DNA of 64,000 nucleotides from Sporosarcina sp. ACRSL. Lineage in GTDB: Bacteria; Bacillota; Bacilli; Bacillales_A; Planococcaceae. This document shows, piece after piece, positions 16,569 through 25,050 of this stretch. Position 1 is the stretch's first letter, and the number at the start of each line of letters is the position of its first letter. Under the pieces are notes generated by a model that saw only the letters and a program-made list of their open reading frames with translations, ran no database searches and was not told where the DNA came from. The stretch covers positions 124,001-188,000 of the forward strand of contig NZ_JAKRNT010000003.1 of the NCBI RefSeq assembly GCF_022346605.1. Direction: 5' to 3'. The position numbers and the translations under genes were made by a program.

Positions 16569-17330
16569 TTATACAGGGCTCACTCTACACACATATACCA
16601 TAGAAACACTATCTGCCTGCAACTCATTCTCATCCCAATCACCGTAGACTTGCACAATTTCAAACCCATTTGCGGCTAATAATCGTTCCATTTCCTGCGG
16701 GAAAGAATAGCGGAGGGAAATGCCATCTTGCTCCTCTGCGATTAACACGCCATCCCGATAAATTTGACGCTGTGTTTGGGAATCCAAGATCTGTGTCAAA
16801 TGGTCGTACACATCGCGATGGCTTTCTATCACCTGATCCCCGTTTTTATCAAGGTATTTCTCCTCATACTCATCAACAACCGCAAGCTCATTCAAAACCG
16901 GATTTCGAGTATCGAAAATGAAAATGCCCCCGGCTTCCAAATGCTTTCGGATAGATTGCATTAAAGCGTCCTGCGCTTCATTCGTTAAAAAATGTTGAAA
17001 GGAGTTGCCTGTCATAAAAGCTACCGAACTTTTCACAGGGATGTTCAATTGCGTGCAATCTTGTTGAATAAATTCAATCGTCACCCCTTGCTCCTCAGCT
17101 TTTTGCCTCGCACGTGCCAACATGCCTTCATGTAGGTCTACACCGATTATTTCGAATCCCCGCTGTGCCATCGGGATTGTTAGTCTGCCTGTTCCGCAAG
17201 CTAACTCGAGAATCGTTTGATGCGGCTTTGCCCACTTTAATATAATGCTTAGATCCTTCTGATAACCTTCATACAAATGATCGTACATTTCAGGGTCTAC
17301 GTATTTCTCGAGATTTTGCTCGTTTTTCAT
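16569..17330 (-). CDS. Class I SAM-dependent methyltransferase
   Basis: A 253-residue Rossmann methyltransferase. Motif I is ILELACGTGRLTIPMAQRGFE at about residues 37-57, followed by IIGVDLHEGML (acidic SAM-ribose residue) and VAFMTGNSFQHF. The substrate is unknown; the family includes small-molecule and tRNA/protein methyltransferases. It is monocistronic with its own terminator. Confidence 0.85.
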   Translation of the reverse strand: MKNEQNLEKYVDPEMYDHLYEGYQKDLSIILKWAKPHQTILELACGTGRLTIPMAQRGFEIIGVDLHEGMLARARQKAEEQGVTIEFIQQDCTQLNIPVKSSVAFMTGNSFQHFLTNEAQDALMQSIRKHLEAGGIFIFDTRNPVLNELAVVDEYEEKYLDKNGDQVIESHRDVYDHLTQILDSQTQRQIYRDGVLIAEEQDGISLRYSFPQEMERLLAANGFEIVQVYGDWDENELQADSVSMVYVCRVSPV

Positions 17331-17426
17331 ACATTCATCTCTTTTCTTTACTGTTGGTTACTAGTATATATTTGTCTAAACCGATAATAAGTCGATTCCT
17401 CCTGAAGAATCGCCCATCTAGGTCTA

Positions 17427-18311
17427 TTATTGTAAAGCAGCCTTCCATTCTTCATAAAATTTATTAATTGTCGGGTATCGTTTATCACGATTTTTTTTGA
17501 CAGCTTTAATTGCCACCTCATATAGGGTTTTATTAGCTTCCCACTTAGAAAATGAATGATCCCTTTCACCGCCTAATAGCCCAAATGCTATGGCTCCCAT
17601 GTTAAACACGTTCGTTCTAGAATCTATAGGGGCTCCAAGTTCGTATTCTTCAGGGGACTTTGATTGATCTGCACCCCAGAAATTTTCGCCCAAATCATTC
17701 ACTGAAGGTGATTTGCGATAAAAATCTATATCACATATTCTTGTTTCATCTTTCAAGAAGTCATACAGTATGCTTCCATCATAAAAATCAACAGCAACAA
17801 ATCCTTGTGATTCTACAAAAACATGAAATGAAAAGATTTTGTCTAAAGCTTCCAATCTTTTTTCAACATCGAGATTCCTAAACCGGTAATAAGGAGATTT
17901 GGGATTTGTGTACTTTGCCTTCCCGCCAAAAGACCAATGAGAATGCAGACATTCACCTTCAAACCACTCAAATACTGCCGCATTACCATTCTCGATGGCA
18001 AAATGATCTATCAGCCTAATTAAATACGGATGCTCCAACTGCTTATAAACGGGAATGGCTTTTATCAATCGGTTAATTGCATCTGCTGGATCGCCAGAAA
18101 AGTCTTCAGGTTTAGCTCCAGCAAATTTCACAAAAAACTTTTCCCCGTTATTCTCGATGCCAAAGCTAATATTGCCAGAGTCTTGTTGATCAAACACACA
18201 AAAAACATTGCCCAATTTTTTTAGCCATAAAAAGTTATGGTGCTCTTGTAAATGAAAACTGACTTCATCAATTGTAATCGTAACTAAATTCTTTTCCGTT
18301 ATATTCTCCAA
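17427..18311 (-). CDS. Protein-kinase-fold protein
   Basis: A 294-residue protein with an atypical Ser/Thr-kinase fold. KFFVKFAGA near residue 75 gives the ATP-binding Lys, AVFEWFEGE is the hinge region, VAVDFYDGSILYD corresponds to the catalytic loop, and ICDIDFYRKSP replaces the DFG segment. The HRD motif is absent, so activity on proteins is uncertain; similar orphan proteins occur in many Bacillus genomes. The start is TTG at 18,311 with TAGGAG 8 nt upstream. Confidence 0.75.
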   Translation of the reverse strand: MENITEKNLVTITIDEVSFHLQEHHNFLWLKKLGNVFCVFDQQDSGNISFGIENNGEKFFVKFAGAKPEDFSGDPADAINRLIKAIPVYKQLEHPYLIRLIDHFAIENGNAAVFEWFEGECLHSHWSFGGKAKYTNPKSPYYRFRNLDVEKRLEALDKIFSFHVFVESQGFVAVDFYDGSILYDFLKDETRICDIDFYRKSPSVNDLGENFWGADQSKSPEEYELGAPIDSRTNVFNMGAIAFGLLGGERDHSFSKWEANKTLYEVAIKAVKKNRDKRYPTINKFYEEWKAALQ

Positions 18312-18477
18312 TTATGATTCTCCTATAATAGGGATCACGTAGGTTTTGGGGGCAATAATACGCTCTCCCTTTAGATGAATAAAACCCCACTAAGCTCTTT
18401 TGTCATTTTCATAACACAACGCCTCCTTTAAAATCTCAATAATAATAATCATACTATGTAATACATCTAAACAGGCG

Positions 18478-18825
18478 TTAGCTCATCACACTTTTCACCT
18501 TTTCAGGTATCATCACAACTTCTGTTTTTAAATCAACTGGCGTAAACGTTTCATCGATACATTCATCCCAGAACTCTAAATGTTTCTTGTCGATCCAATG
18601 CTCGGATTGCTCTACTTCTTGTCCACCTTCACCTTGTACTGAATACCAATACAAAAACTCCTCACCGTTAAGATGCTCCCTGAAGATCGTTTCGACATAC
18701 ATTTTTTCACCCTCTAAGGTTACGAGAACGTCCTTTATATTATCTTTCAAAAACGTTAGCCACTCATCAACGCGCTCCGACTTGCCTTTCTTTACTCGGA
18801 ATCTTGTTAATTCTATATTCATCAT
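18478..18825 (-). CDS. DUF6176-like protein
   Basis: A 115-residue soluble protein beginning MMNIELTRFRVKKGKSERVDEWL, with a dimeric alpha-beta-barrel look (antibiotic-biosynthesis-monooxygenase-like) and a YVETIFRE/FLYWYSVQGEG centre. It resembles the uncharacterised DUF6176 family by memory. The start overlaps the stop of the P-loop gene by 4 bp, indicating coupling. Function unknown. Confidence 0.7.
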   Translation of the reverse strand: MMNIELTRFRVKKGKSERVDEWLTFLKDNIKDVLVTLEGEKMYVETIFREHLNGEEFLYWYSVQGEGGQEVEQSEHWIDKKHLEFWDECIDETFTPVDLKTEVVMIPEKVKSVMS

Positions 18826-19337
18826 TCGTTTCCTCCTAAAACTCTACTAATAAGCATTTGATTCTTAGCTGGTTCATTCTTCACGACTATTAATTTATTC
18901 AAATAAGGTTGAAGAAGCCCGTCCAGCTCTTCCCGTTCCCCTTCAAACCGCTTCGTCCAGTTATACATATTGCGAAGCATCTGCAGATCCGGTACATACG
19001 CACATTCTTCCACACCGATCACTTGCTTCACATGTCTGCTCAAGATCCGGAATTTCCGTTTCCACAAAGGTGGATCGAGCCAAATGATGATGTCTGCCAA
19101 GTCCAAAAGGAGGTGATAAGACGGACGGTACACTCCTTCCGCAATCCAGCTTCCCTTTGCATCCATTTGGCGAATGATCTGCACTTGTTCATCAGGCGTC
19201 CGCTTAATACGAACGCCATCAACGTTATGATAGACAACCCCATCCAATTCAACAAAAGGCAGATCCATTTGCTTCGACAATTGCTTCGCGTATGTCGTTT
19301 TCCCACTTGCGACGATGCCCATGATGAAGATTTTCAT
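18822..19337 (-). CDS. P-loop kinase-like protein (adenylate-kinase/FlaR-type)
   Basis: A 171-residue P-loop NTPase. The Walker A motif is GIVASGKTT at residues 7-15. WIAEGVYRPSYHLLLDLADIIIWLDPP carries the Walker-B-like and substrate-lid segments seen in small kinases of the 'DNA topology modulation protein' type. It probably phosphorylates a nucleotide or other small molecule. It begins as the BAAT-like gene ends (19,337) and overlaps the DUF6176 gene. Confidence 0.8.
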   Translation of the reverse strand: MKIFIMGIVASGKTTYAKQLSKQMDLPFVELDGVVYHNVDGVRIKRTPDEQVQIIRQMDAKGSWIAEGVYRPSYHLLLDLADIIIWLDPPLWKRKFRILSRHVKQVIGVEECAYVPDLQMLRNMYNWTKRFEGEREELDGLLQPYLNKLIVVKNEPAKNQMLISRVLGGNE

Positions 19338-20638
19338 TAGCCTTCAATCCTTATTCTGTCGTGGTTTGAAACACTCCTCCAAAAGAAATCAATCGTCTTT
19401 TGCCAGGAATCTTTACTCGCTTGGGCAGTATCATATTTAGTTCCGCCGGTAAATTGATTGGCAGCTACAGGAATGAATGGGATTCCCACTTCATGCCCTG
19501 CCCCTTCGTATATTAAATGCTTGAATTCATGCTCAAATTTAGACTGCCGAAGCCTCTCCATTGCCATTTCATTCAACTGAACCGAATCAAAACAGGCGTC
19601 ATCCGTTCCGGAAATCAATAATACCGGTCCATTTATCTTTTCAACCGGAATGGTCGCCTGTTCTGTTATTTGAGGATCGCAAGTTAGATAGTCATACCAA
19701 ATACGAAGCGGATTCTCCCCCGCTTTCCGCATTGCAAGGCATCTATTCGAAATTTCAACGGAATTGTCCGGGCGTGCATAAGGGATTGCTTTCCCTTTGT
19801 AAGTCCAGGAAGGAGGCAATTCTTTTTGGTCTGTCCACGGAACAATGCCGCAACAGACGACGGGTGAACCGCTTAACGAAACGACTGCTGTAATGTCTTT
19901 AAAGTGAGTAGCTACTACTAAAGCAAGTTCCCCGCCTTTGGACGTTCCATGCATTCCGAGCCACCCCTTGGCGACATCTGGTCGGGCCTTCAGCCAATGA
20001 ATTGCCCCTTCTATATACTCAAGAGGTATTTCAACGAGTTGTTTCGGGAGAGGGTCTTGTCCCCAATAACCTAAAGCGAGTACGTTAAACCCGTGGGAGA
20101 CTAATAAAGAAGCCGGAAACTCATAGATTCCTCCTTCAGAACCCCCGACAACAATGATTGTAGGTCGTGGAGATGAATTGGCTGCATGAAAAAATGTTCC
20201 CACCACGCCTTGCTCATTCACCGGCGTCCTCGTTATCTCATCGGCGACCCACTTGCGTGTAATGACTTTTGTGTCAATCACCTCTCCATCACGTTCGAGC
20301 AAGATTGTTAAGGATTGAGGATGTAGTTTAGTAGTTACCACCTCTGAGTATTCTTCCGTACGCGTAACCTGCATCGACCAAAACAGGCCCATCCTATCGA
20401 CACCTTCATATGTACCTTCAACAGGAGCAACTTCCTGAAGGTCGACGATTCCTTTCGAATCCGATATGAATGTCCCGTGAGATTCCATAAAGTAAATCGT
20501 TTTCCCCCCATACGATTTCCGTTGAAATCTAACCGTCACCTTCTGTCCGCTACTTAGTCCTGTCACCCGGATACCAACCGCCCGGTCAATCAATGACGAT
20601 TCCATTTCAATCTGCAATTGAGGCGTCCCCTTCATCAT
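19337..20638 (-). CDS. Acyl-CoA thioesterase / BAAT-like alpha/beta hydrolase
   Basis: A 433-residue protein with an N-terminal immunoglobulin-like thioester-hydrolase domain (residues ~10-130) and a C-terminal alpha/beta-hydrolase domain. The nucleophile elbow is HGTSKGGELAL near residue 250, the acid is in LLISGTDDACFDS and the His is in YEGAGHEV. In other bacteria such proteins hydrolyse or transfer acyl groups from acyl-CoA. It overlaps the GrpB-like gene by 32 bp; ATG 20,638 has AAGGGG 5 nt upstream, and an ATG at residue 2 is equally possible. Confidence 0.85.
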   Translation of the reverse strand: MMKGTPQLQIEMESSLIDRAVGIRVTGLSSGQKVTVRFQRKSYGGKTIYFMESHGTFISDSKGIVDLQEVAPVEGTYEGVDRMGLFWSMQVTRTEEYSEVVTTKLHPQSLTILLERDGEVIDTKVITRKWVADEITRTPVNEQGVVGTFFHAANSSPRPTIIVVGGSEGGIYEFPASLLVSHGFNVLALGYWGQDPLPKQLVEIPLEYIEGAIHWLKARPDVAKGWLGMHGTSKGGELALVVATHFKDITAVVSLSGSPVVCCGIVPWTDQKELPPSWTYKGKAIPYARPDNSVEISNRCLAMRKAGENPLRIWYDYLTCDPQITEQATIPVEKINGPVLLISGTDDACFDSVQLNEMAMERLRQSKFEHEFKHLIYEGAGHEVGIPFIPVAANQFTGGTKYDTAQASKDSWQKTIDFFWRSVSNHDRIRIEG

Positions 20639-21167
20639 CCCATCCCCTTTTCATCACTTTCCGATACCAATTGACCGCTTCCTGTTCAATCTGCGATGCA
20701 AGCTGTTCCTTACCTTTTATGTACGAATCAATATCATAAGGAAACTGCAGCGCTAGCTTCTCTTTCAAATCCCCATACACTTTCGCCTTCTTAGGATGCG
20801 CTCGAAGGAAGTCACGAAATGCAAGATGACGCTCGATTTCCGATGAACCCTTTTCGTAAATATGTACATGATGCGTCCGCTCGTCCCCACCTTTTTGGAA
20901 GTACCGGCGTCCTGCAATGCCATTCTCGCCTTTTGCCTCATACCCAATCTCAGCCATTTCACCGTTGTACAGATCGATTTGTGAAATATCTTTCACGATA
21001 GGCATGATGTCAATAATGAGTTTTGCAGATAATCCTCTTACCGATGTGCTGCCGATATGGTGGATTTCGATTAATTCCAATCCAAGAACTTCGCGCAATC
21101 CCTTTGCTTCCGCTTCAAATTCAAGACCCCATCTTTCCGAATAAGGCGTCACTACTACTTTCCGCAT
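20607..21167 (-). CDS. GrpB family protein (nucleotidyltransferase fold)
   Basis: A 186-residue UPF0157/GrpB protein: VVVTPYSERWGLEFEAEA, IHHIGSTSVRGLSAKLIIDIMPIV and the C-terminal HVHIYEKGSSEIERHLAFRDFLR block are all family hallmarks. The GSTSVRG...IDI segment corresponds to a nucleotidyltransferase active site. GrpB proteins are often fused to dephospho-CoA kinase, but their reaction is not established. First gene of a five-gene minus-strand unit (GrpB, BAAT-like, P-loop, DUF6176). Confidence 0.88.
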   Translation of the reverse strand: MRKVVVTPYSERWGLEFEAEAKGLREVLGLELIEIHHIGSTSVRGLSAKLIIDIMPIVKDISQIDLYNGEMAEIGYEAKGENGIAGRRYFQKGGDERTHHVHIYEKGSSEIERHLAFRDFLRAHPKKAKVYGDLKEKLALQFPYDIDSYIKGKEQLASQIEQEAVNWYRKVMKRGWDDEGDASIAD

Positions 21168-21188
21168 AACGTACCTCCATCCTCACGC

Positions 21189-21224
21189 AAAAAGGGCTAA
21201 CCGATTGCATAATTGTTAGCCCCT
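21189..21224 (-). terminator. Intrinsic terminator of the DinB-family gene
   Basis: GGGCTAAC pairs with GTTAGCCC across a 13-nt loop, and the minus-strand copy is followed by five T. It separates the DinB gene from the GrpB unit. Confidence 0.85.
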
Positions 21225-21239
21225 CCATTGTTCTCGTAC

Positions 21240-21773
21240 TTATTTTTCCGAAACACCCATCAATTTCTTAATCACCCGAATTTGCCCGCGGTGATTCAAT
21301 TCATCTTCCATCACATGAAACCATTTGAAGTATTTATTCATAGGCTGCCCTCCCCAGTATGGGGCTTGTTCGAATAACCATGAATCAGGCAATGTCTGGA
21401 ATGTGTCAAGTGTCTTCTTCCTCGTTTGTTCTAGCTCTTCGAGGTAGTATTCAATTGGATTCCCTTTAATTTGTTCGCGTGCTGCCTCGCCAAGTTCCAG
21501 TGCTGGGTTCAGCATGCGAATATCCTCTTCCGTGAAATCACGATCTTCAAATGTCTCGATTTGATATGCTTTTTCAATCGACACCATATGGGCGAGCAAC
21601 ATACCAATCGAGTTGGCCTCGTCGTTAATGAGGAAATCCAATTCATCCACGGTTAAATCTCTTACTTCGGCCAATGTTGTCAACCTTGTATATTTCATCA
21701 TGGATGCCAACTTGCTAAACTCCAAGCTTAAGCCCTCTTTTTGATCGATTAAAAATAATCCCTGATTCCCCAT
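21240..21773 (-). CDS. DinB/DUF664 family protein
   Basis: A 177-residue four-helix-bundle protein. The three candidate metal His are in GMLLAHMVSIEKAYQ and the final HVMEDELNHRGQIRVIKKLMG, which is diagnostic of DUF664/DinB proteins. Many relatives use bacillithiol or mycothiol or detoxify small molecules; no specific role can be inferred. Its ATG overlaps the phosphotransferase stop by one base (TAATG), so it should be co-regulated with the attenuator described upstream. Confidence 0.85.
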   Translation of the reverse strand: MGNQGLFLIDQKEGLSLEFSKLASMMKYTRLTTLAEVRDLTVDELDFLINDEANSIGMLLAHMVSIEKAYQIETFEDRDFTEEDIRMLNPALELGEAAREQIKGNPIEYYLEELEQTRKKTLDTFQTLPDSWLFEQAPYWGGQPMNKYFKWFHVMEDELNHRGQIRVIKKLMGVSEK

Positions 21774-22753
21774 TATGAGTTCCCCCTTTGTTTGAATCCG
21801 TCTCTATAATCATCAATTTTCAACTCCAGCTTCTTACGTAATCCTTCAATCCACTGTGGATGATTCACGTCTTTTTCAACATCCACTGTACGAAGCAGGC
21901 CGGTAAAGGTAATCAAGTTATGGAGCCTTAAAAACATAGGAATGGCATTGAGTTCTTTATCTGTTACGTTCACTTTACTTCGATAACCTTTAAGAAAGGT
22001 TTGAAAAGAGTTGCTTGAGAAATCAACATTGTCATTGAATAAATCTCGTAATGCAAATGCAATATCTGCTGTGTACCAATGTCCCATACTGCTTTCAAAA
22101 TCGATCATTTGGACATTGTCGCCGTCCCAAATCAGATTATCCAATTCAAAGTCATAATGAATGACTCCATAATTGTCTTTATTGATTTCTAGTGTTTTTA
22201 ACCAAGTCTTTATTGATTCAAGCTCCTCGCGCGCCAAGCTTTCACATTGAGGCAAATAGCCATCCAACTCGGCAAGTTGTTGAACAAGATCATTCTGCAC
22301 ACTGTTCTTTTTTACAAACTGCTTTGAGCAATTGTGGAGATTCCCTAAAGCTTCTCCCCATAAGAAAAAATGCCTTTCCGATAGTTCTTCAATTTCATAT
22401 TGCGCCCCCGATAGAAAGCGGAAAACAACAGCCTGGAAAATACCTAATTCGCTATTCGTTTCCTCAACCATATTGCCATTCTTCGACAGGATAGGTACGT
22501 TCAGGCTGACGTTGTTCCTTGCGAGGAAAGTCAAGAACGAAACTTCCTCCAACAACTGATTACGGTCACCGTTTGGCGTCAACCTTAATATGTGTTTTTC
22601 ACCGTTTCTTTCAAATACAAAAACGAAATTACTGCTAGCCCTCAAAAACTGGACGGAATCCTGTTCAAATCCCCAGTTTTCTAACAGACTATGAACGAGG
22701 ACCTCACTTGCATCCGACTCAAGAAAGTCTCTCATAATGGACAACTTCATCAT
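21773..22753 (-). CDS. Aminoglycoside/choline-kinase-type phosphotransferase
   Basis: A 326-residue APH-fold protein. HILRLTPNG near residue 55 gives the ATP-binding Lys/Arg strand, GVIHYDFELDNLIWDGD near residue 200 is the catalytic loop (HxDxxxxN), and VQMIDFESSMGHWYTADIAFAL holds the metal Asp. The substrate could be an antibiotic, a sugar or homoserine. The gene is preceded by a promoter, leader ORF and intrinsic terminator, a layout typical of inducible resistance genes. ATG with GGAGGAAAAGAAAG upstream. Confidence 0.85.
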   Translation of the reverse strand: MMKLSIMRDFLESDASEVLVHSLLENWGFEQDSVQFLRASSNFVFVFERNGEKHILRLTPNGDRNQLLEEVSFLTFLARNNVSLNVPILSKNGNMVEETNSELGIFQAVVFRFLSGAQYEIEELSERHFFLWGEALGNLHNCSKQFVKKNSVQNDLVQQLAELDGYLPQCESLAREELESIKTWLKTLEINKDNYGVIHYDFELDNLIWDGDNVQMIDFESSMGHWYTADIAFALRDLFNDNVDFSSNSFQTFLKGYRSKVNVTDKELNAIPMFLRLHNLITFTGLLRTVDVEKDVNHPQWIEGLRKKLELKIDDYRDGFKQRGNS

Positions 22754-22826
22754 CTTTCTTTTCCTCCTATTGCAAGAACAAAGACGTTAGGATAACGAGT
22801 CCATTAACCAGCCCTCCGCGGATGAA

Positions 22827-22854
22827 AAAAAGACTATCGATTTACGATAGTCTT
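22827..22854 (-). terminator. Attenuator-type terminator in the phosphotransferase leader
   Basis: AAGACTATCG and CGATAGTCTT form a perfect 10-bp stem with a 5-nt loop, followed on the minus strand by seven T. It lies between the leader ORF and the phosphotransferase and belongs to no other upstream gene, so it must act inside the leader of this transcript. Confidence 0.88.
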
Positions 22855-22880
22855 GGATGAATGACAGTCATATCTCATCA

Positions 22881-22949
22881 TCAAAGGAAGGTACATAATT
22901 GGACATCGTGAATCTTATTGTTCTCGTATGAATTTTTTAACCGATTCAT
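22881..22949 (-). CDS. Leader peptide ORF, 22 codons
   Basis: The ATG at 22,949 is preceded by a strong AGGAAGGTGAT ribosome binding site, and the frame ends in TGA after 22 codons (begins MNRLKNSYENNKIHDV, ends LCTFL). It sits between a good promoter and a terminator, all upstream of the phosphotransferase. It is too short for an enzyme and most likely acts as a ribosome-stalling or translation-sensing leader. Confidence 0.65.
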   Translation of the reverse strand: MNRLKNSYENNKIHDVQLCTFL

Positions 22950-22965
22950 GATATCACCTTCCTTT
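22884..22965 (-). promoter_or_regulatory. Long-range inverted repeat enclosing the leader ORF and its ribosome binding site
   Basis: AAAGGAAGGT, the ribosome binding site of the leader ORF, is exactly complementary to ACCTTCCTTT at the 3' end of the same ORF (arms at 22956-22965 and 22884-22893). Inside it, the start-codon region (ATCATGAATC) nearly pairs with GATTCACGAT. The RNA could therefore hide its own start site unless ribosomes occupy the ORF. Confidence 0.7.
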
Positions 22966-22991
22966 TAATAAAAAATTTCCCAACTACTCAC

Positions 22992-23020
22992 ATTCTACTA
23001 TTCATTCAGATAATAGTAAA
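22992..23020 (-). promoter_or_regulatory. Sigma-A-type promoter of the phosphotransferase leader
   Basis: Minus-strand -35 TTTACT and -10 TAGAAT are separated by 17 bp, matching four and five of six consensus positions. The predicted start is about 35 nt upstream of the leader-ORF ATG. Confidence 0.6.
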
Positions 23021-23043
23021 TGGATTTTTCGAAATTTAACACC

Positions 23044-23553
23044 TTATTGCAATGCACCACATATCCCCTTCAAATATTTGATTTTCTCAAGATCCTTGAA
23101 ATTATTATTTTCTGCCCTGTAACTATCTTTAGAGGAAGCTTCATAAACCGCCAAGTATTGTTCAGCTGATAGTAAATAATACTCTATACCCTCAGTCGAA
23201 TGCACTTCCAGCTCGTTCAATTGAATACCTGCAAAATCCGGGAGTGTATCAACAATACCGAACTCAACGGAAATGTCGTTCTTTCTAAATTCATGTTCAT
23301 GTAAATCGATTAATTCGTATCCAAGTTGCTCCATGATTGACATGATATCTTGCCAATTATGTAATGCTGTCTCTGCAGGTGCTTCCCACCCCCTGCTATC
23401 TCCAGGGACATGGATATCCAAATCACTTGCATCCCAATTTCTTTTCGTGACAATTTCCAACCCAACCGATCCCATTAGTAAAGGAATAATATTGATTGCA
23501 TTTAATTCCTTTGCAATTTGCAGAAATACACTGAACTTTTCATTCGAACTCAT
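23044..23553 (-). CDS. Minimal nucleotidyltransferase-like protein
   Basis: A 169-residue protein with a nucleotidyltransferase-like core: IIPLLMGSVGLEIVTKRN then DLDIHVPGD near residues 25-52, where the two Asp would bind metal. The rest contains acidic strands and a helical tail. It overlaps the upstream kinase-like gene by 4 bp (ATGA). Substrate unknown; pairing with a phosphotransferase gene suggests modification of a shared small-molecule substrate, but this is inference. Confidence 0.7.
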   Translation of the reverse strand: MSSNEKFSVFLQIAKELNAINIIPLLMGSVGLEIVTKRNWDASDLDIHVPGDSRGWEAPAETALHNWQDIMSIMEQLGYELIDLHEHEFRKNDISVEFGIVDTLPDFAGIQLNELEVHSTEGIEYYLLSAEQYLAVYEASSKDSYRAENNNFKDLEKIKYLKGICGALQ

Positions 23554-24416
23554 ACTTGTACTCCTTCACTCAATTGTCGTTTCCAGTATTCCCATGCATC
23601 CAAATACTCCTCTAAATCATGCGGGTGCGCTTTCTTACATATTCCAATTCGCGTATACAACTGAAATACGACCTCTTCGATTAAGCGATCGTGATCCATT
23701 TCCACATTCTTCAATAAGGCAAATGAATTAAGCAATGTCTCCATATTCAAATCATCCGGAGACGAACAGAACGCATATGTAAAATCATAGATTACAGGTC
23801 CGACCAAAGGATCCGGGTCAATCACCCCCGTTAGTTGATTCTGATGGAACACAAAGTTATGGACGCCTGTATCACCATGGAGCAAATGCTTTTCCTCTTG
23901 TCGCTCATACTCCGCGAGTCGTTCGACGATTTTTTTCATTCGTACATAATCCTCATGCGGCAACAGATCCCCGACATTTTCATAAGCATATTCCAAGCTT
24001 ATTCTGTTGAACTCAACCCACGTTTGCCGCGGGGTTCCCCCTAATCGACCCCATGGTGCTTGCGGATCGTATTTTTGATAAAGATTGAACAGCCTTTCCA
24101 CGAGAACCTTCATCCAATCTGCTTTCATTCCACGATTGACGTGAGTTGTTCCTTCAAAATATTCATAAAGGAAAAATCTCTTTTCCGAATCTACATAATA
24201 AATATCAGGCAACAGCCCAATGTCTTTATAAGTACTTAAAAATCGTTCGGCCATCCCAATAGCAATCGGGTAATCGTACTTTAAAATGCTAGAAGGACTG
24301 CCACTTTCTAAAACTTCATACACGCGGCCATCGGTTGTTCCGCTCGTCAGCTGCTTGATTTCCGCTTGGTTCCCGATCATTCCTTTGTTTTGCAAATCAA
24401 TAATTGTTTCATTCAT
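23550..24416 (-). CDS. APH-type phosphotransferase
   Basis: A 288-residue kinase-fold protein. SSILKYDYPIAIGMAERFLSTY gives the ATP-binding Lys, EKHLLHGDTGVHNFVFHQNQLTGVIDPDP contains the catalytic HGDxxxxN and the metal-binding D. The YFEGTTHVNRG hinge is present. Substrate unknown. Directly follows the GNAT gene (adjacent start/stop) and overlaps the nucleotidyltransferase-like gene, forming a three-gene unit. Confidence 0.85.
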   Translation of the reverse strand: MNETIIDLQNKGMIGNQAEIKQLTSGTTDGRVYEVLESGSPSSILKYDYPIAIGMAERFLSTYKDIGLLPDIYYVDSEKRFFLYEYFEGTTHVNRGMKADWMKVLVERLFNLYQKYDPQAPWGRLGGTPRQTWVEFNRISLEYAYENVGDLLPHEDYVRMKKIVERLAEYERQEEKHLLHGDTGVHNFVFHQNQLTGVIDPDPLVGPVIYDFTYAFCSSPDDLNMETLLNSFALLKNVEMDHDRLIEEVVFQLYTRIGICKKAHPHDLEEYLDAWEYWKRQLSEGVQV

Positions 24417-24923
24417 TTAGTTACCGTTTCCTTCCCTATGGATCTTCTGGAATTTACAATGTCCATCCGCTGTCGTCCCAATCAATGAGAATCCATTCTT
24501 TTCGTAGTACGCACATAACTTCGAATTATGCGCAACGCAATCAAGCCTGATTGTTTTAGATACGTTTTCATCTATCCAACTCAAGGTGTCCTTTCCTATC
24601 CCATTTTTCATATATTCAGGGCGCACAGCCACCCGATGAAGATAGAGAACGTCCGAAATATCTTCCTGTCCCCAAATATGCTGATCCCATTCACTTTGCT
24701 GTGAGTAGAGCGTAAAAGTAGCAAGGATTTCATCATTCTGACAAGCTACATATGTGGCGTTATCTATGATCGCTTGCCGTATTTCCTCATCTTCCCCACC
24801 CTTTAATAAAAATCCCCATTGGTCGATGTCATTGCTTTGTAGCCAAATAGCAACATCTTTTAATAAAGCAATGACAGTAGAAGTTTCCTGCTCAGTTGCC
24901 TTTCGTATCTCATATGTATTCAC
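24417..24923 (-). CDS. GNAT-family N-acetyltransferase
   Basis: A 168-residue acetyltransferase. LYLHRVAVRPEYMKNGIGKDTLSWI carries the acetyl-CoA pyrophosphate loop (RxxGIGK type), followed by IRLDCVAHNSKLCAYYEKNGF, the standard C-terminal strand/helix. GTG at 24,923 is chosen because AAAGGAGGGGAT is right upstream; an upstream in-frame ATG at 24,968 would place that binding site inside the gene. Substrate unknown. Confidence 0.85.
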   Translation of the reverse strand: MNTYEIRKATEQETSTVIALLKDVAIWLQSNDIDQWGFLLKGGEDEEIRQAIIDNATYVACQNDEILATFTLYSQQSEWDQHIWGQEDISDVLYLHRVAVRPEYMKNGIGKDTLSWIDENVSKTIRLDCVAHNSKLCAYYEKNGFSLIGTTADGHCKFQKIHREGNGN

Positions 24924-24971
24924 CCTATCCCCTCCTTTACATTTATCAATTCTCCTTTCAAAGTGCAAATT

Positions 24972-25014
24972 CCTTTATTTCAAATGAAGGGGAAACTGTC
25001 TTCATTGTTGAATG
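24972..25014 (+). repeat. 43-bp upstream repeat, copy 1 (candidate shared operator/promoter)
   Basis: This block, starting CCTTTATTTCAAATGAAGG and ending CATTGTTGAATG, recurs at 25511-25553 with five mismatches (88% identity). It lies just upstream of the small membrane protein gene. The first 19 bp form an imperfect palindrome (perfect in copy 2). Confidence 0.8.
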
Positions 25015-25050
25015 GATAGATAAAAGAAAATGTACCAAGGAGGTTTATCA

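Noticed and set aside
22754-23043. T-box riboswitch before the phosphotransferase
   Set aside because: No T-box sequence or specifier hairpin; the leader has a translated short ORF and a simple terminator instead.
23044-24923. Aminoglycoside resistance cassette
   Set aside because: GNAT, APH-fold and nucleotidyltransferase-fold genes are next to each other, but these folds are very common in Bacillales with other substrates. Nothing in the sequences fixes an antibiotic.
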